Origin: Alphaproteobacteria bacterium
GTDB lineage: Bacteria; Pseudomonadota; Alphaproteobacteria; JANSWW01
Assembly: GCA_024743275.1 (NCBI GenBank)
Contig: JANSWW010000002.1
Location: 1 to 64,000 of the forward strand
Direction of reading: 5' to 3'
DNA: 64,000 bases
Translations under genes and position numbers: made by a program
Shown: piece by piece, positions 16,916-25,929 of the stretch
Numbering within the stretch: position 1 is the stretch's first letter
How the letters are laid out: each line of letters opens with the position of its first letter
Notes under the pieces: model-generated
Seen by the model: only the letters and a program-made list of their open reading frames with translations
Told to the model about the DNA's origin: nothing
The model's database searches: none

Positions 16916-18508
16916 CTAACTCTCGGGCGTATTCAGCAGGGTCGACATCAGCCGGTCGACCGGGGCGAAGTTGTCGGTCAGGATCGGGACCTCACCCGCC
17001 CGCGCCTGGATCTCCGCGATCTCCCAACGCCACCAGAGCCGGTCCGGTCCGAAGCGGGAAATCAGCGTCTTGCGCGGAGACGGGCCGTCGCCCGCCGCAC
17101 CATTGCCCGCGATGACATTGAACGTGACCCTGAGCCCCTGGTTGCTCCAGGCGGCCTGCAATTCCTCGGCCCCGGCCCAGACCTCGACGGCGGAGAAATC
17201 CGCCTGAAGCGTGCGGACCAGGGCGGCAAGAAACCGGGGCTCGGATCCGTTGTCGACCACATTCACCGTATAGATTCCGCCCGGATTGAGCCGCCGGGCG
17301 ATCTTGCCGTGGAATTCCCGGGTCACGAGATGGGCCGGGATCGAGATATCGTGGAAGGCGTCGCCAAAAATGACGTCGAAGCGGTCCGCCACCGGCATCG
17401 CCTGCAACAACGCCCGGGCGTCCCGGTGATGGATCTCCATCGCCGGGTCCGTGTCGTCGAGCCAGAGATGGTCCCGGGCCGCGGCCGTCACCGCCGGATC
17501 GACCTCCGCCACCACCAGGCGGGGCGAGTCGTAGGCCTCCGACCAGGCCCGCGGCAGGGTATAGCCCCCGCCCCCGATGAAGAACGCGGAAAAGTCCCCG
17601 TCCACTGGGAGATCTTCCAAGTGCTCCCGGTGGCGGCGGACATATTCGTCGACGAAGTGAATATAGGGACTGAACAGAAGTCTCGGCTCGTCGCGGTCGT
17701 TGATGCTGTGGACCAGATGGTCGAGGGCCATCAGCGCGCTGGGCCGACCCGAAAACGGCTGAAAGTCGTCGATGCGAATGCAAAAGTAATCGCTCTCCAC
17801 CGTGCAGGGCGTGGTGAAGGCCTCGACCCGTTGACCCGGTATCAGGGTTCCCGCCGTCCCCACCAGCAGGATGGCCCCCGTCGCGAGCGTCGCCCCGCGT
17901 CCGCTCATCACGGCGAAGATCACCGCGAGAACCGCGTAAACGGCGGCGACCGCGATCACGGTCCCGATCGATCCGATCCATGAGACGAAGAGATACCCCG
18001 CCCCCAAGGTGCCGGCGATGCTGCCCACCGTTCCGATGGCGAACATGCGGCCCAGAACAGGACCGACGCTGTCCGGCCGCTCGTCGATGGCGATCTTGGT
18101 CAGAACCGGGGCGACGATGCCGACGAACAGGCTGGGCAGCAGAAACAGGATCGTCGACAGCAGAACCACGATCAGCACCGGGCCGAGCCCGCTGGTCAGC
18201 AACAGGCCGGAGACGACCCTGACCAGCACCAGGGAGGCGAGGCTGCTCACACTGGCAAGTCCGAGGGCCACGGCGAGCCGCTGCGCCAGGGCGCGGTCGC
18301 TCACACCCTCGCTCGCCATCCGCCCGCCGATCCAATGGCCGACGGAGAGCCCGGCCAACACGACGGCGATGATCGCCGTCCAGGTATAGAGCGACATGCC
18401 CACATAGGGCGCGATCAACCGCCCGGCGACGATCTCGATGATTAGCCCGCCCGCCGAACTCAAGAACAGCGCGACGGCGAAATAAAACTCCCGAAGGTTT
18501 AACCCCAC
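16916..18508 (-). CDS. Membrane-anchored spermidine synthase-like protein (fused transporter-like/aminopropyltransferase-like)
   Basis: The 530-residue protein starts with GTG at 18508, preceded by GGGAGGAAAA. The N-terminal 215 residues hold about seven hydrophobic helices resembling the MFS-like membrane half of fused MFS/spermidine synthase proteins. The C-terminal half (from about 300) has a Rossmann methyltransferase-like fold of the spermine/spermidine synthase superfamily: FFIGGGGYTLPRAW, VVAEVDPAV, HHRDARALL, and GDAFHD at the catalytic-aspartate position, then TREFHGKIARRLNPGGIYTVNV. Many such fused proteins have no demonstrated polyamine activity, and no speD is near, so aminopropyltransfer is uncertain. 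A terminator follows. Confidence 0.85.
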   Translation of the reverse strand: MGLNLREFYFAVALFLSSAGGLIIEIVAGRLIAPYVGMSLYTWTAIIAVVLAGLSVGHWIGGRMASEGVSDRALAQRLAVALGLASVSSLASLVLVRVVSGLLLTSGLGPVLIVVLLSTILFLLPSLFVGIVAPVLTKIAIDERPDSVGPVLGRMFAIGTVGSIAGTLGAGYLFVSWIGSIGTVIAVAAVYAVLAVIFAVMSGRGATLATGAILLVGTAGTLIPGQRVEAFTTPCTVESDYFCIRIDDFQPFSGRPSALMALDHLVHSINDRDEPRLLFSPYIHFVDEYVRRHREHLEDLPVDGDFSAFFIGGGGYTLPRAWSEAYDSPRLVVAEVDPAVTAAARDHLWLDDTDPAMEIHHRDARALLQAMPVADRFDVIFGDAFHDISIPAHLVTREFHGKIARRLNPGGIYTVNVVDNGSEPRFLAALVRTLQADFSAVEVWAGAEELQAAWSNQGLRVTFNVIAGNGAAGDGPSPRKTLISRFGPDRLWWRWEIAEIQARAGEVPILTDNFAPVDRLMSTLLNTPES

Positions 18509-18580
18509 CCGTTTTCCTCCCGGTTACGCTTGCACGTCTTCCCGCATGCCTCGGCACTTATCAGGAGCAGGTTTTTGACC

Positions 18581-19462
18581 TTATGCCAAGCGTGCCCTGA
18601 CGCGCTCCCGCCAGCGGACGAAGAGGCCGGCGCCGACGATGGTCGCGGCCCCGACCACGGTCCAGAGGTCCGGGACCTCGCCGAAGAACAGGAAGCCCAG
18701 GACAGCGGCGAAGATCAACTGGACATAAAAGACCGGGGCCACGGCCGACGCCGCCGCGAAGCTCATGGCGAGGATGAGCAAGGCCTGGCCGCTGGCCCCC
18801 AGGGCCGCCATCAGCAAGAACCGCGGAAGGTCCGTCACCGCCGGCGTCTCCCAGAAGAAGGGCACCGCGAGGCTCGCCAACAAGGCTCCCGCCGTCGCCG
18901 TATAAAAGAAGGTGGTCCACATCGAGTCCCGTGCACCCAGGAAACGGGTCGCGATGCTATAGGCGGCGAAACAGAAGGCGCCGGCCAGCGGCAGCACCGC
19001 GGCCCAACCGAACCCGCCCATGCCGGGCCGAACGATGATCAGGGCGCCGACAAAGCCGATAAGGACGGCACCCCATCGGTAGATCCCGACCCGTTCGGCC
19101 AGCACAACGGCCGCCATTCCGGTGATCAAGAGGGGGACCACCTGCGCGACCGCCGTCACGGTCCCGAGTGGGAGAAGCGAAAGCGAGGTGAAGAAGAACA
19201 CCGTCGCGGCGAACAGCAGCGCCGAGCGAACGATCTGGAGGGACAGTTGCTCGGTCTTCAGGATGGATCCGAGCCGCGGCAGGAAGATCACCGTCACGCC
19301 CACGGCCTGGATCACATAGCGGGCCCAGACCACGAAGAAGGGTTCGTATTCCGCCGCCAGGCTTTTCGCCACCGTGTCCATGGAACTGAAACAGAAGGTG
19401 ACGCCGATCACGCAGAGAATACCCTTCTGCAGTGGCGAAATCGCGGAAAGGGTTTCTCTCAA
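18581..19462 (-). CDS. EamA/DMT-superfamily transporter
   Basis: A 293-residue integral membrane protein with about ten hydrophobic helices arranged as two EamA repeats (about residues 12-145 and 155-283). Features are the DTVAKSLA motif in helix 1, ALIIVRPGMGGFGWAA between the repeats, and FFGEVPDLWTVVGAATIVGAG at the C-terminal end. Such proteins usually export metabolites or amino acids; the substrate is not predictable. The start is TTG at 19460-19462, overlapping the stop of the upstream DUF3604 gene by 4 nt (TTGA), which implies translational coupling. Confidence 0.85.
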   Translation of the reverse strand: MRETLSAISPLQKGILCVIGVTFCFSSMDTVAKSLAAEYEPFFVVWARYVIQAVGVTVIFLPRLGSILKTEQLSLQIVRSALLFAATVFFFTSLSLLPLGTVTAVAQVVPLLITGMAAVVLAERVGIYRWGAVLIGFVGALIIVRPGMGGFGWAAVLPLAGAFCFAAYSIATRFLGARDSMWTTFFYTATAGALLASLAVPFFWETPAVTDLPRFLLMAALGASGQALLILAMSFAAASAVAPVFYVQLIFAAVLGFLFFGEVPDLWTVVGAATIVGAGLFVRWRERVRARLA

Positions 19463-21768
19463 AGACCGGTCCCCGATTGCGGGTCGCGGTTCACGAAGAT
19501 GGGGCTGGACCAGGCATTGAAGCCGTCCTCGGTCGTCACCCGCACCCAGATCGGGTTATCGCCACGGGGTCTCAGCGGAACGGTCACCGACCCCTCCAAA
19601 GCGTCATGGGGATTGGTCCCGGGCAACCGGAACACCCGGATCGCCCGGTCGAGGCCGCCAGCGTCCAGAACGTGATCCTCCAGCCCGATTTCCGAGAGCG
19701 GCAGCGTGCCGTTCACCAGGTTCGTCTCGATGTCCAGCCGGGCATCTCCGCGCTCGTCCTCCAGCCAAAGGTCGACACCGCCGAAATTGCCCGTGGTCAG
19801 CGTATCCCAGGTGACCCGGTCCGGTGCCGCCAAGGTCGGGCGCCGCTCATGGTTCCACGCGTTGATCGGCTCCATCCGGGCGACCGTGCAGCCGGAAAAG
19901 GCGGCATGGCCGACCCAATTGGTCTGCCGGCCCCGGCCGCGATACTCCGCCCCCTGCCAAACGACCCGGATGCGTGACCCGAGATCATCGGCGCCATAGC
20001 CCCTGAGGGTCGCGACGGTTTCGGTGCCGTTCATCACGTCGATCCGCTCGATGGGAGCGTCGGCGACGCAGTCCACCCAAAGCGCGAGCGTGTCGCCGCC
20101 ATAGCCGACGATATCGCCCATCATCGCCTCGCCGGCGCGATCGGGCGCGACATCGAAAAAGCGCGGGTCGCGGGGATAGATGTCGGCGCCCCCGGCGAAG
20201 CGCGCCCGGACATCGAGATGGATCCGGTTGCCCGAGGTCCCGTAGTGATGCCGCCGGCGCAGGCATTCGAACAGCCCGTCGCGGGTCAGTTCCTCCGCAT
20301 AGAAACAATTGAGGCCACCATAGGCGCCGAAGCTCGCCGCCCCCGGATAGCTGGCACCCGGCCGACCCTTGTGGCCGTCGCTGTTGCAGACCACGCCTGA
20401 GCGATGTCCCAATGCGAACCCGTCGGTCAGCAACCATTCGAACGTGCCCCAGGCGGAGTGGATCTCCATCGCGGTTTCCAGGCGGGGATCATGGGCCTGG
20501 GCAATATCCGCGTAGCGCCCGCCGACATGGGCGTAGACGACGCAGTCCTCGCCGCGCAGCTTTTCGAACAGGGCCTCGGCCGTGTTGGCGTCGGTGTGGA
20601 GATCGCTGCGATCGGGCAGAAGCGCGTGGGAGGACCGGTGGATCTGACGCCCCTCCTCCCGGAAATAGACATTGCGATCGCCGCCCACCGCCGTGTTCCC
20701 GGACCACTCATAACCTGGATAGGTGACGAAGCGATGGTCTTCCTGATAGGCGGCGGACAGATCGTTCACCAGCGCCCAGAAGGCGTTGTTGACCTGGAAG
20801 TCGTTGGCCTGATGGCTGGTGGCGTCGAGAAAGGAGAGATTGCGGGCGAAGTGGAAATACTCCGTCGCCGTGTTGATCCCGACGGACTCGCCGCTCTGGC
20901 CATGGAGATCGGCCCAATAGCCGGCGACGGCCCCCTCCCGGATTAGCAGCGGATTGCTGGTCGCCAGCGTCTCACCGTGCCGACCCTTGACGGCGATGGT
21001 CAGAACGCCCTCCCCGGAGACCTTCAGGCCCTCCAGCAGAACCGCCCGCCGACCCGGCTCGAAGGGGGCGGCATTGGGCAGTCCCTCGACCGGCAAGGAC
21101 GCCTCGAAGGTGAGATGCTCGTCCACCCGGTCAGATGGGTTGCCCCACAGATCCTCCGCCTTGACGCCGAATTGGAAGGTCTCGCCCGGACGGCGCAGCG
21201 TCGGCAGCACCGCTTTCCAGCGCGCGGGCCGGCCCGGCACGATGGCGATGGACGGGGTCTCCGGGATCGGAACGAAATGGCCCGTGGCGCAAACATCGGC
21301 GAGCACCTTGAACTCGAACCCGCTCTCGCAGAAGGTCTGCAGCTTCAGCCCCGGAGAGCCGCCGGACCGGTCGCCGAAGACGATGGTGATCGTATCCCCC
21401 TCATAGAGCCCCGCGCCGCGGACGGTGACCGTCAGCGAGCGGTACCAGGGACGCTGCTCGCCGCCGTTCTGGTATTCGAGATGCAGCCGCGTGCCGTTGC
21501 TCGCCGTGGCGGTGATGTAGTTGGCCGCGGCGGGATCGGTCATCTGCAGCCGGCCCCAATCGTTGGGATAGCGGTGGACGATCTTGATCGCGCCGGTGTC
21601 GTCCAGGCCGAAGCGGCCGACCGTGTAGATCAGCCGGAAGGTCTGCAGGCTGCGCGCCTCGAAGGCCCCGGTGGGATCGAGCCGGGCACTCCCATAGAGC
21701 ACTGGATCCTCCCCCGGCTCCGCCGCCGGCCACACATCCCCCATAAACTTGGTCTCAACCACCGGCAT
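19459..21768 (-). CDS. DUF3604 domain protein (PHP-like phosphoesterase fold)
   Basis: This protein of about 769 residues matches the DUF3604 family, predicted metallo-phosphoesterase-like enzymes related to the PHP fold. The metal-site motif is at AGYWADLHGQSGES, with further candidate ligands in YPGYEWSG, VYAHVGGRYADI, EIHSAWGTFEW and VVCNSDGHKGRPGASYPG. An N-terminal beta-rich region precedes this domain and a C-terminal beta domain follows. No signal peptide is visible, so it is probably cytosolic. The start at 21768 (MPVVETKF) is preferred over 21783 because GGGGG lies 6 nt upstream. It is translationally coupled to the DMT exporter downstream. The function of the family is undefined. 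Confidence 0.85.
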   Translation of the reverse strand: MPVVETKFMGDVWPAAEPGEDPVLYGSARLDPTGAFEARSLQTFRLIYTVGRFGLDDTGAIKIVHRYPNDWGRLQMTDPAAANYITATASNGTRLHLEYQNGGEQRPWYRSLTVTVRGAGLYEGDTITIVFGDRSGGSPGLKLQTFCESGFEFKVLADVCATGHFVPIPETPSIAIVPGRPARWKAVLPTLRRPGETFQFGVKAEDLWGNPSDRVDEHLTFEASLPVEGLPNAAPFEPGRRAVLLEGLKVSGEGVLTIAVKGRHGETLATSNPLLIREGAVAGYWADLHGQSGESVGINTATEYFHFARNLSFLDATSHQANDFQVNNAFWALVNDLSAAYQEDHRFVTYPGYEWSGNTAVGGDRNVYFREEGRQIHRSSHALLPDRSDLHTDANTAEALFEKLRGEDCVVYAHVGGRYADIAQAHDPRLETAMEIHSAWGTFEWLLTDGFALGHRSGVVCNSDGHKGRPGASYPGAASFGAYGGLNCFYAEELTRDGLFECLRRRHHYGTSGNRIHLDVRARFAGGADIYPRDPRFFDVAPDRAGEAMMGDIVGYGGDTLALWVDCVADAPIERIDVMNGTETVATLRGYGADDLGSRIRVVWQGAEYRGRGRQTNWVGHAAFSGCTVARMEPINAWNHERRPTLAAPDRVTWDTLTTGNFGGVDLWLEDERGDARLDIETNLVNGTLPLSEIGLEDHVLDAGGLDRAIRVFRLPGTNPHDALEGSVTVPLRPRGDNPIWVRVTTEDGFNAWSSPIFVNRDPQSGTGL

Positions 21769-21867
21769 GCTTTGCCCCCACATCGTTTGGCGCTATAGAC
21801 GCATAAAGGATGGCGTCGGAGACGCCGTCAATTCGAAGAATGGCCCGCCGGCCGAAATCGGACCAAG

Positions 21868-22398
21868 ATGATCATCAGAGAGACCATGGACGGGGATGCG
21901 GACGTCATCGCCCGAATTCACGAAACCGCCTTCGGCCAGAGGGACGAGGCGATCCTGACCGCCAACCTGCTCGACGATCCGAGTGCAGCCCCAGTCCTTT
22001 CGCTCATTGCCGAACTCGACGGCGCGCCGGTCGGCCATGTTCTGTTCACGAAGATGACCCTTCCCGATGGTGACATCGCGGTATCGTGCCTGGCGCCCCT
22101 GGCGGTGGTGCCGAACTTCCAGAAGCAGGGCATTGGCAAAGCGCTGATCCGCCGGGGGCTGGACGACCTCGCCCGGCGGGGCACGGATCTGGTCTTCGTT
22201 CTGGGAGACCCGACCTACTATGGCCGGTCCGGGTTCGAACCCGCCTTGCCGCACGGACTGGAGGCACCCCATCCCCTGCCGCCTCAATATGCCGACGCCT
22301 GGATGGTTCAGGCCTTGCGCGACGGCGTGCTGGGATCGGTAACGGGACGCCTCGCCTGCGCCGACGCGCTTGCCAAGAAAGAGTATTGGTCGGCGTAG
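21868..22398 (+). CDS. GNAT family N-acetyltransferase, YhbS type
   Basis: The 176-residue sequence begins IIRETMDGDADVIARIHETAFG and has the acetyl-CoA-binding signature LAVVPNFQKQGIGKALIRRGL, followed by VFVLGDPTYYGRSGFEPA, characteristic of the YhbS-like group. The C-terminal extension (LPPQYADAWMVQAL) is also typical. The acceptor substrate is unknown. The gene is divergent from the DUF3604 gene and convergent with the short chemoreceptor gene. Confidence 0.88.
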   Translation: MIIRETMDGDADVIARIHETAFGQRDEAILTANLLDDPSAAPVLSLIAELDGAPVGHVLFTKMTLPDGDIAVSCLAPLAVVPNFQKQGIGKALIRRGLDDLARRGTDLVFVLGDPTYYGRSGFEPALPHGLEAPHPLPPQYADAWMVQALRDGVLGSVTGRLACADALAKKEYWSA

Positions 22399-22525
22399 GC
22401 CCTCGGGAGAATGACCACTCAACCGAGCGCTTGCGCCTCAAGAAACAGCCCAATCCTGTCGATCGTCTCCCTCGCCTTCGGTCTCGCCCGGGAGATCGGC
22501 GTCCTCGCGACCGCCCTAGACGGCG

Positions 22526-23134
22526 CTAGTCCACCTGGCCGATCTCGACGATCTTGCGCTGGATCACGTCGATCGCCTCGTTGGTTTGACCGCTCAGGGT
22601 TTTGACCTCCTTCGCGACGACCGCGAAACCGCGCCCGGCCTCGCCGGCGCGGGCCGCCTCGATGGTCGCGTTGAGGGCCAGGAGATTGGTCCGCGCGGCG
22701 ATGTTGCGGATCAGCGACAGGACGCTTTCGATCTCGCTGGCGGTCTCGGCCATTTCCGGGCGGTGGGCGAGTTCCGACACATGGGTCCGGATTTCGCTCT
22801 CGAGCCAGCTCTTGGCGAGCCGCGCCATCGGTTTGACGACATCCGGATCACCGGCGAAACCGATGCTGGCGACGCGCCCACCGTCCACTTCGATGGCGAT
22901 GTTGAAACCCTTGCGCATCGCCCCGCCGGACTCTTCCTCCTCGCGGGCGCTCACCTCGATCTGGTCGAGCTCATGGGCCATGATCCGGGCCGCCCCGGCA
23001 TGGCGCGTGCCGACCCGCGCCCGGTCCGACGCGGCGACGATCTTGCCGTCCTCCACCGCCACGATCATGCCGACGCCCATGAGCTCGAAAAACCGGTCGC
23101 AGACCCGTTGGGATAGATCGAGCGGAATTTCCAT
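22526..23134 (-). CDS. Minimal cytosolic chemoreceptor-like protein with CdaR-type sensor domain
   Basis: The chosen ATG at 23134 gives 202 residues. Residues 1-115 resemble the CdaR sugar-diacid recognition domain ([43 protein letters not shown]) and are related to the sensor of the receptor at 15546-16781. The remainder is only the chemoreceptor hairpin tip ([31 protein letters not shown] and [14 protein letters not shown]), with a stop about 12 residues later. The long helices that carry methylation sites are missing on both sides, and there is no membrane segment. It might be a CheA/CheW-binding adaptor or a decayed receptor. No disruption of the frame is obvious. Confidence 0.8.
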   Translation of the reverse strand: MEIPLDLSQRVCDRFFELMGVGMIVAVEDGKIVAASDRARVGTRHAGAARIMAHELDQIEVSAREEEESGGAMRKGFNIAIEVDGGRVASIGFAGDPDVVKPMARLAKSWLESEIRTHVSELAHRPEMAETASEIESVLSLIRNIAARTNLLALNATIEAARAGEAGRGFAVVAKEVKTLSGQTNEAIDVIQRKIVEIGQVD

Positions 23135-23375
23135 GGCAGCGTTTCCGAGCCTCTCTTTGTCGTTTTGTCGCCACGATCGTTTTGTATCCACGCCGCCCTC
23201 GGAAGACGGCGCATGTCGCCTCTAGCGGGAGACCGGTTGCCCACCCAATCATGGCGAAAAAGATCCGACGGAGGGTCCAGGGTCAAACACAACCGGAAAA
23301 CGATCAAGTAGGTTCGACTTCCAATCCATCACAGACTATCAAGGTCCGTGAAGAAAGCACCTAGAAGGCTCCACC

Positions 23376-23810
23376 ATGAAGAAAGTTCTGTACGGAATCG
23401 TTCTGGTCGTTGTCGTGGGTATCGGCGGACTGTTCGCCCTCGGGCAGATGTCCCGGTCCGGAGCCGCGCCAGGGCTTGTGGACGGGCGCCTCACCCCCTG
23501 CCCCGAAGCCCCGAACTGCGTCTCAAGCGAGGCCGACACCCCGCCCGAGCAACGGGTCGACCCGTTGCCGCTCGGCGCGTGGACCGGCTTGCCGGACGCG
23601 ATCCTGGCGATGGGCGGGGTCGTCACCCGGCAAGACGAGGCCTACCTCGCGGCCGAGTTCACATCGGACATTTTCAGCTTCGTGGACGATGTGGAGTTCC
23701 GTCTTGCGGGCGACGCGGTGCAGATCCGGTCGGGCTCCCGCGTCGGATACTCCGACCAGGGTGCCAATCGCGACCGCGTCGGGACGATGCGGGAGAGACT
23801 CGCTCCCTGA
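23376..23810 (+). CDS. DUF1499 domain protein, membrane-anchored
   Basis: The 144-residue protein begins with a hydrophobic helix (residues 3-24, VLYGIVLVVVVGIGGLFALG) acting as signal anchor or signal peptide. The DUF1499 signature follows (LTPCPEAPNCVSSEAD), and the domain ends with VDDVEFRLAG...IRSGSRVGYSDQGANRDRV. The family is of unknown function, and some members are secreted or periplasmic. AGAAGG precedes the ATG. It is convergent with the YchJ-family gene, 11 bp away. Confidence 0.85.
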   Translation: MKKVLYGIVLVVVVGIGGLFALGQMSRSGAAPGLVDGRLTPCPEAPNCVSSEADTPPEQRVDPLPLGAWTGLPDAILAMGGVVTRQDEAYLAAEFTSDIFSFVDDVEFRLAGDAVQIRSGSRVGYSDQGANRDRVGTMRERLAP

Positions 23811-23821
23811 GTGAAGACAGC

Positions 23822-24193
23822 CTAGGCGACGATCCCGTCGATATAGACCCATCCGTCGCCCTCGCGCCGAAAGCGGCTGGTTTCGGTCAATCGGCCCTTC
23901 TTCTGGCCCGATCGCCATGTGGCGGTGAATTTGACGGTCGCGGTATCGGGGCCTGAGGGTGTGTGGCGATGGATCTTCAGGCCGGTCCATTCCTGCGTCG
24001 GGTCGAGCGATAAGGGCACGGGCCGGGTCTCCGCCGCCCAACTCTTCATCAGATAGGCGACATTCCCACGGCGGTAGGCGCTGTAGCGGGACCGCATCAG
24101 CTCCTCCGCGTCCTTCGCCGGCGTTCCCGCGTGGAGGCGGCCGCAGCAGGCGACATAGCTCAGATCGCTTCCGCAATCGCAAGGCTCGAACAT
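23822..24193 (-). CDS. YchJ/UPF0225 family protein with SEC-C zinc motif
   Basis: The 123-residue protein starts with the SEC-C metal-binding motif CDCGSDLSYVACCG, in which the four cysteines should bind zinc, and continues with AEELMRSRYSAYRRGNVAYL and a C-terminal beta domain with FRREGDGWVYIDG. This is the YchJ family, whose biochemical role is unknown. The ATG at 24193 is chosen over the GTG at 24199 because GGGGAG lies at the right distance. Confidence 0.88.
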   Translation of the reverse strand: MFEPCDCGSDLSYVACCGRLHAGTPAKDAEELMRSRYSAYRRGNVAYLMKSWAAETRPVPLSLDPTQEWTGLKIHRHTPSGPDTATVKFTATWRSGQKKGRLTETSRFRREGDGWVYIDGIVA

Positions 24194-24249
24194 GGGCACT
24201 CCCCAGGCAACACCGGCTCCCCGCCACTAAAGAGATCGCGCCGGCCGCG

Positions 24250-24286
24250 GAAAAGCAAAAAGCGCCGCCCGGGGGCGACGCTTTTC
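24250..24286 (-). terminator. Rho-independent terminator of rplM-rpsI
   Basis: On the minus strand the stem AAAAGCGTCGCC/GGCGGCGCTTTT with a short loop, containing one G-T wobble, is followed by further T-rich sequence (TGCTTTT). It lies about 30 bp after the rpsI stop codon. Confidence 0.9.
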
Positions 24287-24313
24287 CGAAACCGATGCTC
24301 TGTCCGGCGCGGG

Positions 24314-24796
24314 TTAACGCTTCGAGAACTGGAAGCTCCGGCGGGCCTTGGCACGGCCATACTTTTTCCGTTCCACCGTCCGGGCGTCCCGGGTCAGGAA
24401 CCCGTTCCGCTTCAGCGCCGGGCGGAGCTCCGGCTCATAGGCGACCAACGCGCGGCTGATGCCGTGGCGGACGGCGCCCGCCTGACCGGAGAGACCGCCG
24501 CCGGTGACGGTGGCGACCACGTCGAACTCGCCTTCCCGGCCGGTTTCCTTGAACGGCTGGGCGATCACCAGACGCAGCACCGGGCGGGCGAAATAGACTT
24601 CCTGATCCCGGCCGTTGACGGTGATCTTGCCGGTGCCCGGCTTGACCCAGACGCGCGCGACCGCGTCCTTCCGGCGGCCGGTGCCGTAGGAACGACCCTG
24701 GGCGTCGCGCTTGGGCTCGACCGGAGCGGCGGCCGCTTCCGGCGTGGCGATTTCCTGCAGGGCGTCGAGGCCCTGGACTTCAGTCACATCAGCCAT
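24314..24796 (-). CDS. rpsI: 30S ribosomal protein S9
   Basis: S9 is a small-subunit protein whose C-terminal tail reaches the P-site tRNA. The 160-residue protein has an alphaproteobacterial N-terminal extension of about 30 residues before the conserved core ([25 protein letters not shown]), [18 protein letters not shown], and the universal basic C-terminus ending [17 protein letters not shown]. It lies 5 bp downstream of rplM in the usual operon. Confidence 0.98.
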   Translation of the reverse strand: MADVTEVQGLDALQEIATPEAAAAPVEPKRDAQGRSYGTGRRKDAVARVWVKPGTGKITVNGRDQEVYFARPVLRLVIAQPFKETGREGEFDVVATVTGGGLSGQAGAVRHGISRALVAYEPELRPALKRNGFLTRDARTVERKKYGRAKARRSFQFSKR

Positions 24797-24801
24797 CCTG
24801 C

Positions 24802-25260
24802 TTACCTCGCATTCTTCGGATTGAGCGCCGCGACGTCGAGGACCTCCGGCTGCTGGGCTTCATGGGGGTGGTCGGTGCCGGAATAGACGCGCAGGTTGCT
24901 CATCAGCTGGTTGCGCAGGGCACCACGGGCAAGCATCCGCTCGACCGCCTTTTCGACGACCTGCTGCGGGCGCTTGCCGCCGAGACGCTGCGGAATGCTG
25001 CGCTCCTTGATACCGCCCGGATAACCGGTGTGATAATAGAACTTCTTGTCCGCGACTTTGTTGCCGGTGAGCTTCACCTTTTCCGCGTTGATGACGATGA
25101 TGTTGTCACCGGTGTCCATGTGCGGGGTGAAGGTCGGCTTGTGCTTGCCGCGCAGGCGGGTGGCGATGATCGAGGCGAGACGGCCCAGCACGACGCCTTC
25201 CGCGTCGATCAGGATCCATTTCTTCTCGATGTCAGCCGGGCGCGCCGAATAGGTCTTCAT
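24802..25260 (-). CDS. rplM: 50S ribosomal protein L13
   Basis: L13 is an early assembly protein of the large subunit. The 152-residue protein begins [22 protein letters not shown] and contains [40 protein letters not shown] and [20 protein letters not shown], all family hallmarks. The ATG at 25260 is chosen over an upstream in-frame start because it gives the standard N-terminus. First gene of the rplM-rpsI operon. Confidence 0.98.
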   Translation of the reverse strand: MKTYSARPADIEKKWILIDAEGVVLGRLASIIATRLRGKHKPTFTPHMDTGDNIIVINAEKVKLTGNKVADKKFYYHTGYPGGIKERSIPQRLGGKRPQQVVEKAVERMLARGALRNQLMSNLRVYSGTDHPHEAQQPEVLDVAALNPKNAR

Positions 25261-25354
25261 GGCTGTTACCGTCTTGATCGATGGAGTTCGAAGGAGCGGC
25301 CGCCTGCCCAGGGGCTTACCGCCCAAAGACCCGCACCGCGTCGAGAGGGGAGGG

Positions 25355-25381
25355 TGTATAGGGAGCCCCGGCGCAAGTCAA
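25355..25381 (-). promoter_or_regulatory. Probable promoter of rplM-rpsI
   Basis: On the minus strand a near-consensus TTGACT (25376-25381) and TATACA (25355-25360) are separated by 15 bp. The start codon is about 95 bp further, leaving a long untranslated leader. Such a leader could hold an autoregulatory site for a ribosomal protein, but no clear structure was recognised by eye. The rest of the 240-bp intergenic region (25261-25500) contains an AT-rich inverted repeat at 25425-25440 and nothing else identifiable. Confidence 0.55.
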
Positions 25382-25500
25382 GAGGCTTCAAACAGACTAA
25401 ACCTAGCAAAATCAATAACTTAAAATTATGGTATCATAATACCTCGAATTTGGGCCCTGATTTCACGTGAATTTCGCCACTCGTCCCTTATCCCCCTGCC

Positions 25501-25929
25501 CTAGCCGCGGACGATCAGCACGGATTTCTCCGAATGACGCACCACCCGGGCCGCGTTCGGGCCCAGCAGATAATCGCTCAGTTCCGGACGATGCGCGGCC
25601 ATCACGATCAGATCGCAGGCCACCTCCCCGCTGACTCGCAGGATCTCCTGATAAATCGAGCCATGGGCAACGATATGCTGCACGTGAATGTCGGCGGGCA
25701 CATGCTCCTTGGTGAAGGCATGGAGATGCTCCAGGGCTCTCTCCATCATCTTCTCCTCGTAGCCTTCGGGGAAATAGGCCCCGACGATGCCCGGCCCCAT
25801 CGCCGGCACGACGGTCACCATATGGAGATTGCTCCCGAACGCCTTCGCATATTCGAGGGCGGTCGGAAGCGCCTTCTTCCAGGAGTTCTCGTCCTCGAGG
25901 TCGACAGCGAACAGAATGTCCTTGTACAT
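25501..25929 (-). CDS. Universal stress protein (UspA family), second copy
   Basis: The 142-residue Usp domain runs from MYKDILFAVDLEDENS to RHSEKSVLIVRG. It is clearly paralogous to the neighbouring Usp gene (shared segments: AYFPEGYEEKMMER versus GFFPEDFEEKAIAA, and YLLGPNAARVVRHSEKSV versus YLLGPNAARVARHAKQSV). The nucleotide-binding signature G-x2-G-x9-G-S/T of ATP-binding Usp proteins is replaced by AAHRPELSDYLLGPN, so ATP binding is doubtful. It lies 184 bp downstream of the first Usp gene, at the end of the TRAP operon. The start at 25929 gives the canonical N-terminus; longer in-frame starts exist. Confidence 0.85.
   Translation of the reverse strand: MYKDILFAVDLEDENSWKKALPTALEYAKAFGSNLHMVTVVPAMGPGIVGAYFPEGYEEKMMERALEHLHAFTKEHVPADIHVQHIVAHGSIYQEILRVSGEVACDLIVMAAHRPELSDYLLGPNAARVVRHSEKSVLIVRG

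Noticed and set aside
22411..22530. Possible frameshifted continuation of the short chemoreceptor (a minus-strand frame open after its stop)
   Set aside because: The shifted frame reads as a short sequence ending ETIDRIGLFLEAQALG with no resemblance to a chemoreceptor signalling helix, so a frameshift is not supported.
25425..25440. AT-rich palindrome ATTATGGTATCATAAT between the second Usp gene and rplM
   Set aside because: It might be a weak terminator or operator, but the stem is AT-only with a short T-run and no clear partner; kept only as a note in the rplM promoter entry.
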